From Acidisphaera sp. L21 (GTDB lineage Bacteria; Pseudomonadota; Alphaproteobacteria; Acetobacterales; Acetobacteraceae), in assembly GCF_009765685.1 (NCBI RefSeq), contig NZ_LMUY01000155.1, positions 42,988 to 100,060 of the forward strand: DNA of 57,073 bases, given 5' to 3'. Numbering within the stretch: the stretch's first letter is position 1; every line of letters begins with the position of its first letter. This document shows positions 16,257-23,504 of the stretch, piece by piece. Made by a program: the position numbers and the translations under genes. The notes beneath the pieces are model-generated. The model was not told the origin of the DNA. It was given only the letters and a program-made list of their open reading frames with translations, and searched no databases.

Positions 16257-17210
16257 ATGTTGGATGACGATGTCGTATCGCCCTGGCATGACGGTGAATT
16301 GGCATTGCAACGGCACGAGGGCGTTGCCGAGGCCATGGACCGGGTTGGGCGGCGCGCGATCCGCCCGGCATTGACCGAGCAGCATCGCCTGTTCTACCCG
16401 CTGCTGCCGTTCGTCGTGCTGGGAAGCGTGGACGGGGCGGATAACCCGTGGGCCACGCTGCGGGCGGCGCCGCGTGGATTTTTGAGTGCGCCGGACGCCA
16501 GCCAGTTGCATGCCGCGATCCCCGCCCAGCCCGATGACCCGGCGGAACCGGGGCTGTCGGACGGCAAAGCGGTCGGGCTGTTGGGCATCGACCTGACCAC
16601 CCGGCGGCGCAACCGGCTGAACGGCGTGGTGCGGCGTAGCGATTCCACCGGGTTCGACATCGAGGTCCGCCAGGCCTTCGGCAACTGCCCGAAATACATT
16701 CAGGGGCGGCAGCCCCGCTTCGCCCATGCTACGGCGTCACCCCCGACTTATCTGGATCGGCTGGACGGAGCCGCGATCCAAATCGTGATCGAGGCGGATA
16801 CGTTCTTCGTCGCCAGCTACGCGGATCTGCCCGGGGGGGAGCGCCAGGTCGATGTATCCCATCGCGGCGGCCGGCCGGGTTTCGTCCGCGTCGATCCGGA
16901 CGGGACGCTCACCATCCCGGATTTCTCGGGGAACCGGTTCTTCTCCACGTTGGGCAATATGCTGCTGACGGGGAAGGCCGGGCTGGTGTTCGTGGAGTTC
17001 ACCACCGGGGAGTTGCTGCAGATGACGGGGGACGCGGCGCTGGTTCTGGACGGGCCGGACGTGGCGGGGTTCGAAGGCGCGGAGCGCTTGTGGCGGTTCC
17101 ACCCGCGCCAGATCGTGCGCCGCCCCGGTGCGATGTCAATGCGTTGGAGCTTCGCCAATGACTGGTCGCCCAGCACCGTGCTGACGGGCACGTGGCCGGC
17201 TCAGGCGTAG
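16257..17210 (+). CDS. Pyridoxamine 5'-phosphate oxidase-like FMN-binding protein
   Basis: 317 residues with two split-barrel-like halves. The first half includes FYPLLPFVVLGSVDGADNPWATLRAAPRGFL in part and ends in LTTRRRNRLNGVV; the second half includes IVIEADTFFVASYAD and VDVSHRGGRPGFVRVDPDG with GNRFFSTLGNMLLTGKAGLVF. This matches the PNPOx-like module often found fused to a ferredoxin-NADP reductase and 2Fe-2S domain; here those parts are absent. The ATG at 16257 follows GAGGAGG at 4-5 bases. It is the last gene of the LysR-controlled operon, 10 bp after the flavoprotein gene, and converges on the monooxygenase at 17218 with 7 bp between. Confidence 0.85.
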   Translation: MLDDDVVSPWHDGELALQRHEGVAEAMDRVGRRAIRPALTEQHRLFYPLLPFVVLGSVDGADNPWATLRAAPRGFLSAPDASQLHAAIPAQPDDPAEPGLSDGKAVGLLGIDLTTRRRNRLNGVVRRSDSTGFDIEVRQAFGNCPKYIQGRQPRFAHATASPPTYLDRLDGAAIQIVIEADTFFVASYADLPGGERQVDVSHRGGRPGFVRVDPDGTLTIPDFSGNRFFSTLGNMLLTGKAGLVFVEFTTGELLQMTGDAALVLDGPDVAGFEGAERLWRFHPRQIVRRPGAMSMRWSFANDWSPSTVLTGTWPAQA

Positions 17211-17217
17211 GGCAGGC

Positions 17218-18555
17218 CTACGCGCTCGCGTAGCGGCTGGGTGGGCGGGGAACGCCGAGATGCTCGCGAAGTGTCCGGCCCGTGTAGGCGGTGCGGAACA
17301 GGCCGCGCCGTTGCAACTCGGGCACGACGTGCTCGATGAATTCCTGCAGGCCTTGCAATTGGTAGGGCGGGATGAGGATGAAGCCGTCGCATGCCTCGCC
17401 AAGGAACCAGGCCTCCATGTCGTCGGCGATCATCTGCGTGGTGCCGACCAGCGTGCGGTGCTTGATCGACGCGGCCAGGCGTTGCGCGGTCTGCCGGATG
17501 GTGAGGTTGCCGCGCTTGGCAAACTCCGTAATAGCGCGCTGGTGGCCCTGGATTCCGTTGGAGGGCGGAAGTTCCGGAAACAGGTCATCCGGATCGTATT
17601 GGGTGATGTCCAGGCCGATCCCGCCGGTGATGCCCTGGATCGCGATCTCCAGCGGCCACATCTTGCTGATGGCGTCGAACTTGTCCTCCGCCTCCGCCAT
17701 GGTGCTGCCCCAGATGATGGAAACGCCGGGTAGGATTTTCACATCGTCCCGCTGACGGCCGGCCCGTTCGGCACGGCCCTTGATGTCGGCGAAGAAGGCC
17801 TGCGAATCGTTCATGAACTGCGCGGCACAGAAGATCACGTCGGCCGTCTCGGCCCCCAATTGCCGCCCCGGTTCCGATGCGCCGGCTTGGGCAATTACGG
17901 GATGGCCCTGTGGCGGCCGGGCCATTCGCAGAGGGCCGCGCACCTGGAAATATTTGCCCTGAAAATTCACGGCGTGCAGTTTGTCGGGGTCGAAGAAAAC
18001 GCCAGATTCCTTGTCCCGGCGGAACGCATCGTCGTCGAAGCTGTCCCATAGGCCGGTGACCACATCGTAGAATTCCCGCGCGCGGGCATAGCGCTCGGCA
18101 TGGGGCGGGATGGGGCGGCCGAAATTCGGCGCTTCGTTGACGTTGTTGGAGGTGACCAGGTTCCAGCCCGCCCGTCCCGCGCTGAGGTGGTCCAGCGAGC
18201 CGACCAGCCGGGCCAGATTGTAGGGTTCGTAGTAGGTGGAGCTGGCGGTGAACATCAGGCCGATCCGCTCGGTCCGGGCGGCCAGTGCGGTCATCAGGGT
18301 GATCGGTTCGAAGGCGGTGCTGCTGGACATGCGCTTCAGCATGTCCATCTCGCTGGGTGGCCGCGCCTGGCTGCTCTCATCGGCCATGAAGATCGCGTCG
18401 AGCAGCCCGCGCTCGGCGGTGCGGGCGTATTCCGTCTGATAGGCGAGGCTGAAATCCATGGTGGAATCGACCGCCGGGTGTCGCCAGGACTGGCCGTACA
18501 TGCCTCCGTAATTGAAGGCGGCCAAATGGATCTGACGCTCACTCGACTTCGACAC
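17218..18555 (-). CDS. LLM-class flavin monooxygenase (NtaA/SnaA/DszA type)
   Basis: 445 residues of the FMNH2-dependent two-component monooxygenase group (nitrilotriacetate monooxygenase, pristinamycin synthase A, DszA). Family marks are IHLAAFNYGGMYGQSWRHP at the start, FEPITLMTALAARTERIGLM and HLSAGRAGWNLVTSNNVNEAPNFGR near residues 85-150, and GHPVIAQAGASEPGRQLGAETADV. It needs reduced flavin from a partner reductase; the flavin reductase gene at 18802 is the obvious candidate. The start is GTG at 18555 with GGAAGGA about 10 bases upstream. A second family member is encoded at 19398. Substrates may be aminopolycarboxylates, organosulphur compounds or other xenobiotics; the sequence does not decide. 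Confidence 0.92.
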   Translation of the reverse strand: MSKSSERQIHLAAFNYGGMYGQSWRHPAVDSTMDFSLAYQTEYARTAERGLLDAIFMADESSQARPPSEMDMLKRMSSSTAFEPITLMTALAARTERIGLMFTASSTYYEPYNLARLVGSLDHLSAGRAGWNLVTSNNVNEAPNFGRPIPPHAERYARAREFYDVVTGLWDSFDDDAFRRDKESGVFFDPDKLHAVNFQGKYFQVRGPLRMARPPQGHPVIAQAGASEPGRQLGAETADVIFCAAQFMNDSQAFFADIKGRAERAGRQRDDVKILPGVSIIWGSTMAEAEDKFDAISKMWPLEIAIQGITGGIGLDITQYDPDDLFPELPPSNGIQGHQRAITEFAKRGNLTIRQTAQRLAASIKHRTLVGTTQMIADDMEAWFLGEACDGFILIPPYQLQGLQEFIEHVVPELQRRGLFRTAYTGRTLREHLGVPRPPSRYASA

Positions 18556-18703
18556 CCCGGTTTTCCTTCCAAATGGCCCGTCACTCGCGGGGCGAGGTTG
18601 CGCCGGGAAAGCGGGCTTGGGAAGTACTACTGCCCTGCCGCCCCGTCGACGTAGCCCATCGGCGCGCCCTAGGGTCCGCCTCGTTGCTGTGGCGGAGCCT
18701 GTG

Positions 18704-18799
18704 ATGTCCCTGAGATGGTCCTGGTTCGCGATGTGGCTGGCGACGCTGGATGCGGTGCAAGCGCAGGGCGGCCTGACGTATCCGCCGCGGCTGCGCTAG
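18704..18799 (+). CDS. Possible 31-residue leader peptide
   Basis: A short frame from the ATG at 18704 preceded by GGAG at about 7 bases. Its product starts MSLRWSWFAMWLATLDAVQA and is moderately hydrophobic with several Trp. The stop at 18797-18799 is 2 bases before the flavin reductase ATG at 18802, which has no ribosome site of its own. That arrangement suggests translational coupling. It may also be chance; no homologue is known to me. Confidence 0.35.
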   Translation: MSLRWSWFAMWLATLDAVQAQGGLTYPPRLR

Positions 18800-18801
18800 C
18801 G

Positions 18802-19383
18802 ATGGCGCGCAAGGCAAAATCCGTCCCCGGGTTCGACGCGTTTCCGGCAGACAAGGCCTATCGGCTGTTGGAGGCGGGGCCGATCGTGCTGGTGACGACG
18901 GTGGATGGCGACCGGCCGAACGTGATGACCATGGGATTCCACATGGTCGTGCAGCATGCCCCGCCGCTGATCGGCTGCGTGATCGGGCCATGGGACCATA
19001 GTCATGCGGCGCTTACCGCGACGGGGGAGTGTGTCATCGCCATCCCTACGGTCGATATGGCGGCGACCATGGTGGATATCGGCAATTGTTCAGGCGGGGA
19101 GGTCGATAAGTTCAAGCGGTTCGGCTTGACCGTCCTGCCCGCGCAGAGCGTAACGGCGCCGCTGATCGGCGAATGCCTGGCCAACCTCGAATGCCGGGTG
19201 GCGGATGATGCGCTGGCCGGCAAATATAATCTGTTCATCCTGGAGGTGGTGCGGATCTGGATCAACCGCGACCGCAAGGAGCGCCGGACGCTGCATCATA
19301 ACGGCGACGGCACGTTTACCGTGGATGGCAGGGTGATCGATCTGCGGGAGCGGATGGTGCTTTGGAAGCAGTTTCAGGATTGA
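18802..19383 (+). CDS. Flavin reductase family protein
   Basis: 193-residue split-barrel FMN-binding protein that likely supplies FMNH2 from NAD(P)H to the LLM monooxygenases on both sides. Family signs: AYRLLEAGPIVLVTTVDGDRPNVMTMGFHMVV, ECVIAIPTVDMAATMVDIGNCSGGEVDKF with the typical central GxxSG-like stretch, LANLECRVADDALAGKYNLFILEV near the C-terminus. The ATG at 18802 gives the usual length but lacks a ribosome site; a small frame ending 2 bases before may drive its translation. An alternative in-frame ATG at 18715 would add 29 unconserved residues. The gene lies between two monooxygenase genes, both on the opposite strand. Confidence 0.88.
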   Translation: MARKAKSVPGFDAFPADKAYRLLEAGPIVLVTTVDGDRPNVMTMGFHMVVQHAPPLIGCVIGPWDHSHAALTATGECVIAIPTVDMAATMVDIGNCSGGEVDKFKRFGLTVLPAQSVTAPLIGECLANLECRVADDALAGKYNLFILEVVRIWINRDRKERRTLHHNGDGTFTVDGRVIDLRERMVLWKQFQD

Positions 19384-19397
19384 GGGTTCATTGCATT

Positions 19398-20729
19398 TCA
19401 CCCGTGCCGCAATTTCCGGGCCGGCCGGGCCAGGCCCATGGTTTCGCGCAGCGTGCCGCCCGCGTATTCCGTGCGGAAGATGCCCCGGCGCTGAAGTTCT
19501 GGCACCACCAGTTCGACGAAATCGTTCAGCGAGCGGGGTACCACGGGCATATCGACGTTGAAGCCGTCGCAGGCTTGGCCGCGATACCAATCCTCCATCT
19601 GGTCGGCGATTTGCACCGGATTGCCCTTGAACAGCACGTGGCCGAGCGACGGCACCACACGCTCGTAGGTTTGGCGAATGGTGAGGTTCTCGGTCTCCGC
19701 CAACTCGGCGATGGATTTGCGGTAGCTGGCGACGCCTTCCACCTCGCCGGACAGGTCGGGCAACGGGCCATCCAGCGGGTAGCCCGATAGATCCATGCGG
19801 CAGTATTTCGACAGGTAGGCGACGCCTAACTCCGGCAAGATCAGTTCCTGCAGTTCGCGATACTGCTCGTCTGCTTCCGCCTCGCTGCGGCCGACGTAGA
19901 TGGTCACGCCGGGCATGATCTTCAGCTGGCCCGGGTCGCGGCCGAATTTCGGCATGCGGCCCTTCAGGTCGGCGTAGAAGGCCTGCGCCTCGGCCTTGGT
20001 GAAGGCGACGGAGAAGATGGCTTCACCGTGCTCGGCAGCAAGTTCGCGCCCTTCCTCGGACTGGCCGGCGGTGCATAGGACGGGGCAGCCCTGGATGGGG
20101 CGGGCAATGTTGAGGGGGCCCTGGACGGAGAAGTGTTTGCCGACATGGTCCAGCCGCTGCACCTTTGCCGGGTCCAGGAAGCGCCCCGTGGCTTTGTCCT
20201 CGATGAACGCGTCTTCCGCCCAGCTCTCCCACCGGCCCTTGCAGATCTCGCCGAATTCGCGGGCGCGTGCGGAGCGCTCGGCGCGGGGGACGTGGGTGGC
20301 GCGGCCGAAATTGACGGAATCGCCGGGGTAGGAGCCGGTGACGATGTTCCAGCAGGCCCGGCCCCCGCTGAGATGGTCCAGCGAGGCGAAGCGGCGGGCG
20401 AGGAGGTAGGGCTCGTCATAGGTGGTGGTGGCGGTGGCAAATAGGCCGATATGGCTGGTGTGCTGCGACAGGGCGGCCAGCAGGGTCAGCGGCTCGAACG
20501 CGGCGGGACGGTCGGACCGGCTGGTGGCGGCGAACAGGATGGGGTCGTCCATCTGGCGCACGGCGTTGCCATCGGCCAGGAACAGCATGTCGAACTTGCC
20601 GCGCTCGGCCGTTTTGGCGATGTGGATGGCGTTGGGCAGGCTCATCGTCGTGGCGGACCAGGCGTCGCGGTGGCGCCACCCGGCAAGGTGGCTGCCCAGG
20701 CCGATCAGGCTCGTCATCAGGTGCATCAT
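19398..20729 (-). CDS. LLM-class flavin monooxygenase (NtaA/SnaA/DszA type), second copy
   Basis: 443 residues, same family as the protein at 17218 but clearly diverged. Visible marks: LIGLGSHLAGWRHRDAW, FEPLTLLAALSQHTSHIGLF, HLSGGRACWNIVTGSYPGDSVNFGR, CPVLCTAGQSEEGRELAAEHGEAIF, and a shared C-terminal VPELQRRGIFRTEYAGGTLRE. Two adjacent ATG codons at 20729 and 20726 are possible starts, with AAGGG further upstream. It converges on the flavin reductase with 14 bp between stops. The pairing of two monooxygenases with one reductase suggests two substrates or two steps sharing one FMNH2 source (inference). Confidence 0.92.
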   Translation of the reverse strand: MMHLMTSLIGLGSHLAGWRHRDAWSATTMSLPNAIHIAKTAERGKFDMLFLADGNAVRQMDDPILFAATSRSDRPAAFEPLTLLAALSQHTSHIGLFATATTTYDEPYLLARRFASLDHLSGGRACWNIVTGSYPGDSVNFGRATHVPRAERSARAREFGEICKGRWESWAEDAFIEDKATGRFLDPAKVQRLDHVGKHFSVQGPLNIARPIQGCPVLCTAGQSEEGRELAAEHGEAIFSVAFTKAEAQAFYADLKGRMPKFGRDPGQLKIMPGVTIYVGRSEAEADEQYRELQELILPELGVAYLSKYCRMDLSGYPLDGPLPDLSGEVEGVASYRKSIAELAETENLTIRQTYERVVPSLGHVLFKGNPVQIADQMEDWYRGQACDGFNVDMPVVPRSLNDFVELVVPELQRRGIFRTEYAGGTLRETMGLARPARKLRHG

Positions 20730-20891
20730 CGCGGCCTGCCCTTCCCCGTGGTTGCTGCGGTGCAGCGGAACGGGACGCTAGTGCAGGATCGTGGCGGGTG
20801 GAACCTTTGATGAAAGTTCTGCGGCGCATTGGATTGTGGCTGCCGCGCCCCAAATTCACCTGGCCACATTGCATTCCTTCGGAGACCGCCG

Positions 20892-21770
20892 ATGACCGAG
20901 CAAGCCGACTACACCCCGCCCGAGGTGTGGACGTGGAACAAGGAGAATGGCGGCCGTTTCGCCTCCATCAACCGGCCAATCGCCGGGCCTACGCATGAGA
21001 AGGCGCTGCCAGTCGGCCGCCATTCACTGCAGCTGTATTCGCTGGCCACGCCCAATGGCGTAAAGGTGACGGTGATGCTGGAGGAGCTGCTGGCGCTCGG
21101 CCACGCTGGGGCGGAGTATGACGCCTGGTTGATCCGCATCGGCGACGGCGACCAGTTCGGCAGCGGCTTCGTGGGGGTGAACCCCAACTCCAAGATCCCG
21201 GCGCTGCTGGATCGCAGCGGGCCCAAGCCGATCCGCGTGTTCGAGTCCGGGTCGATCCTGGTGTACCTGGCGGAGAAGTTCGGCGCATTCCTGCCGACCG
21301 AGCCGGCGGCCCGGGCGGAATGCCTGTCCTGGCTGTTCTGGCAGATGGGCAGCGGGCCGTATCTGGGCGGCGGTTTCGGCCATTTCTACGCCTACGCCCC
21401 GTTCAAGAGCGAATACGCGATCGACCGGTTTGCCATGGAGGTGAAGCGCCAACTCGACGTGCTGGACCGCCGGCTGGGGGAGACGACCTATTTGGGGGGT
21501 GACGAATACACCATCGCCGACATGGCGGTCTGGCCCTGGTATGGCGCCCTGGCGATGGGCAACCTGTATGGTGAGTCGGCGAAATTCCTGCAGGTGACCG
21601 AGTACAAGAACGTGATGCGTTGGACCGACGCGATCGGCGCCCGCCCGGCGGTGCAGCGCGGCCGCATGGTCAATCGGGTGAATGGCGCGCCGTCCAGCCA
21701 ATTGCACGAACGGCACGATGCCGGTGATTTCGTGACCAAGACCCAGGACAAGCTCGCCCCCGCCGGCTGA
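20892..21770 (+). CDS. yghU: YghU-type glutathione S-transferase / disulphide-bond reductase
   Basis: 292 residues matching E. coli YghU nearly block for block: YTPPEVWTWNKENGGRFASI, NRPIAGPTHEKALPVGRH, QLYSLATPNGVKVTVMLEE, AEYDAWLIRIGDGDQFGSGF, NPNSKIPALLDRSG, VFESGSILVYLAEKFG, FGHFYAYAPFKSEYAIDRF, GDEYTIADMAVWPWYG and QLHERHDAGDF. YghU binds two glutathiones and reduces organic hydroperoxides and disulphides. Thr and Asn in the SLATPNG segment are the glutathione-contact positions. The ATG at 20892 has GGAG 8 bases upstream. A hairpin at 21776 follows the stop. In this setting it could protect against peroxides produced by the neighbouring flavin monooxygenases. Confidence 0.95.
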   Translation: MTEQADYTPPEVWTWNKENGGRFASINRPIAGPTHEKALPVGRHSLQLYSLATPNGVKVTVMLEELLALGHAGAEYDAWLIRIGDGDQFGSGFVGVNPNSKIPALLDRSGPKPIRVFESGSILVYLAEKFGAFLPTEPAARAECLSWLFWQMGSGPYLGGGFGHFYAYAPFKSEYAIDRFAMEVKRQLDVLDRRLGETTYLGGDEYTIADMAVWPWYGALAMGNLYGESAKFLQVTEYKNVMRWTDAIGARPAVQRGRMVNRVNGAPSSQLHERHDAGDFVTKTQDKLAPAG

Positions 21771-21775
21771 ACCCG

Positions 21776-21803
21776 CTCTGCCCTCGCACGGGGGCAGAGT
21801 TTC
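21776..21803 (+). terminator. Probable terminator after yghU
   Basis: CTCTGCCC pairs perfectly with GGGCAGAG across an 8-base loop and is followed by TTTCGCTT, a short and interrupted T run. It starts 6 bp after the yghU stop. Confidence 0.6.
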
Positions 21804-21951
21804 GCTTGATAAACGGAGGATGCCTCCGTATAGTCATGCAATGGCGGATGGCATCCTGGGGTATGATGCCATGCGGCCTGTGTTGCTCGATGCCGGCGCG
21901 CGGAATGTTGCTGCCTGCCTCTTCGTATTATTCGCTCTTTCGGAGCATGTC

Positions 21952-22449
21952 ATGACCTTACCACTCAGCCTCACCGTCAACGGTGTCGAACGCCATTTGG
22001 AGTTGGATGACCCTCGCGTCACCCTGCTGGACCTGCTGCGAGAGCGGCTGGACCTGACGGGCACCAAGAAGGGCTGCGACCGGGGCCAATGCGGCGCCTG
22101 CACCGTGCTGGTCGATGGCCGCCGGATGAATTCGTGTCTGGCGCTGGCGGTCAGCCACGATGGCGCCAACATCCTCACGATCGAGGGCGTGGCGCATGGC
22201 AACACGCTGCACCCTGTGCAGGCGGCCTTCATCGCGCATGACGGGTTTCAATGCGGCTTCTGTACGCCCGGCCAGATTATGAGTGCGATCGGGATGATCG
22301 CGGAGGGCCAGGTCGGCAGCGATCCGGAGCGGGTGCGCGAAAGCATGAGCGGCAATCTCTGTCGCTGCGGGGCCTATGCCGGCATTACCGAGGCCGTGCT
22401 GGAGGCCCAAAAAGCGCTGGATGCTGCCAACCGAAAGCAAGTGGCATGA
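21952..22449 (+). CDS. paoA: Molybdenum hydroxylase 2Fe-2S subunit (PaoA/YagT-like)
   Basis: 165-residue iron-sulphur subunit of the xanthine oxidase family. The plant-type ferredoxin cluster ligands are Cys42, Cys47, Cys50 and Cys62 (GCDRGQCGACTVLVDGRRMN, then SC). The second cluster ligands are Cys101, Cys104, Cys137 and Cys139 (FQCGFCTPGQ and NLCRCGAY). It shuttles electrons from the molybdopterin subunit to FAD. The ATG at 21952 has GGAG at about 8 bases. The frame is open up to 21820 but that extension is not a twin-arginine signal. E. coli PaoA is exported by Tat, so this form looks cytoplasmic. ATGA overlap couples it to the next gene. Confidence 0.93.
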   Translation: MTLPLSLTVNGVERHLELDDPRVTLLDLLRERLDLTGTKKGCDRGQCGACTVLVDGRRMNSCLALAVSHDGANILTIEGVAHGNTLHPVQAAFIAHDGFQCGFCTPGQIMSAIGMIAEGQVGSDPERVRESMSGNLCRCGAYAGITEAVLEAQKALDAANRKQVA

Positions 22450-23504
22450 ACAATTTCGAATATTTGCGGCCCACCACCATTCCGGAGGCGGTCGCCGCCG
22501 CGTCCGTTCCGGGAGCCGCTTATCTGGCTGCCGGCACCAACCTGGTCGATCTGATGAAGGGCGGCGTCGTGCGCCCCAGCCGGTTGGTGGATGTCGGCCG
22601 GCTGCCGGGCCTGACCGATATCGAGCACCTGCCGGATGGCGGTTTGCGCATCGGCGCATTGATCCGCAACGCGGAATTGGCCCATGACGAGGGCTTTGCC
22701 CGGCGCTTCCCATCGGTGGCGGAGGCGCTGTTGTCCGGCGCCTCGGGCCAGTTGCGCAACGCTGCGACAGTGGGCGGCAACCTGCTGCAGCGGACGCGGT
22801 GCGCCTATTTCTACGACACCGCCAGCGCCTGCAACAAACGCGACCCCGGCGCGGGCTGCGACGCGGTCGGTGGCGAGACGCGGACGCATGCCGTGCTCGG
22901 CTGGAGCCCGAGTTGCATCGCCACCCATCCGTCCGATTTCTGCGTCCCGCTGGTGGCAATGGACGCAGTGGTGGAAGTCGAGGGCAGCAATGGGCGCCGC
23001 GACGTGACGCTGGAGGATTTCCATCGCCTGCCCGGCACCTCGCCGGAGCAGGAGAGCGTGCTGGAACCCGGCGAGCTGATCGTGGCGGTGCGCCTGCCGC
23101 CATCGGCGGCCGAGTTCGCCAGCCATGCCCGTTACCTGAAGGTTCGTGACCGCACGTCCTATGCGTTTGCCGTCGTGTCGGCGGCAGCGGCCCTGCGCAT
23201 GGAAGGCGGGCGTATCGCCGAGGCACGGATCGCCCTGGGCGGCGTTGCGCTGAAGCCGTGGCGTGCCCGTGCGGCGGAGGCGGTGCTGGTGGGCGCCTTG
23301 CCCGACCCGGCGCTGTTCCGCGGCGCGGCGGGGGTGGCGTTGGTAGATGCCAAACCCTCGGGCGATAACGAGTTCAAGATCGAACTCGCCCGGCGCATCG
23401 TCACCCGGGCGCTGATCCTGGCGGCGGCCGGCACGCCGTCGCGGATGCCCGCTTTGCCCGCCTCCCCATTTGCGGCGCCAGATGGAGCAAGCCAGCATGG
23501 TTGA
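22446..23504 (+). CDS. paoB: Molybdenum hydroxylase FAD subunit with extra 4Fe-4S motif (PaoB/YagS-like)
   Basis: 352 residues. The FAD-binding fold shows AAGTNLVDLMKGG and TVGGNLLQRTRC. The insert CAYFYDTASACNKRDPGAGC plus the later SPSC gives Cys119, Cys129, Cys138 and Cys157, the four-cysteine pattern that binds a 4Fe-4S cluster in PaoB. That insert separates this group from ordinary xanthine dehydrogenase medium subunits. The ATG at 22446 overlaps the stop of the 2Fe-2S subunit gene by 4 bp, and the gene overlaps the large-subunit gene by 8 bp. The three subunits would form one periplasm-type or cytoplasmic aldehyde oxidoreductase complex. Confidence 0.92.
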   Translation: MNNFEYLRPTTIPEAVAAASVPGAAYLAAGTNLVDLMKGGVVRPSRLVDVGRLPGLTDIEHLPDGGLRIGALIRNAELAHDEGFARRFPSVAEALLSGASGQLRNAATVGGNLLQRTRCAYFYDTASACNKRDPGAGCDAVGGETRTHAVLGWSPSCIATHPSDFCVPLVAMDAVVEVEGSNGRRDVTLEDFHRLPGTSPEQESVLEPGELIVAVRLPPSAAEFASHARYLKVRDRTSYAFAVVSAAAALRMEGGRIAEARIALGGVALKPWRARAAEAVLVGALPDPALFRGAAGVALVDAKPSGDNEFKIELARRIVTRALILAAAGTPSRMPALPASPFAAPDGASQHG

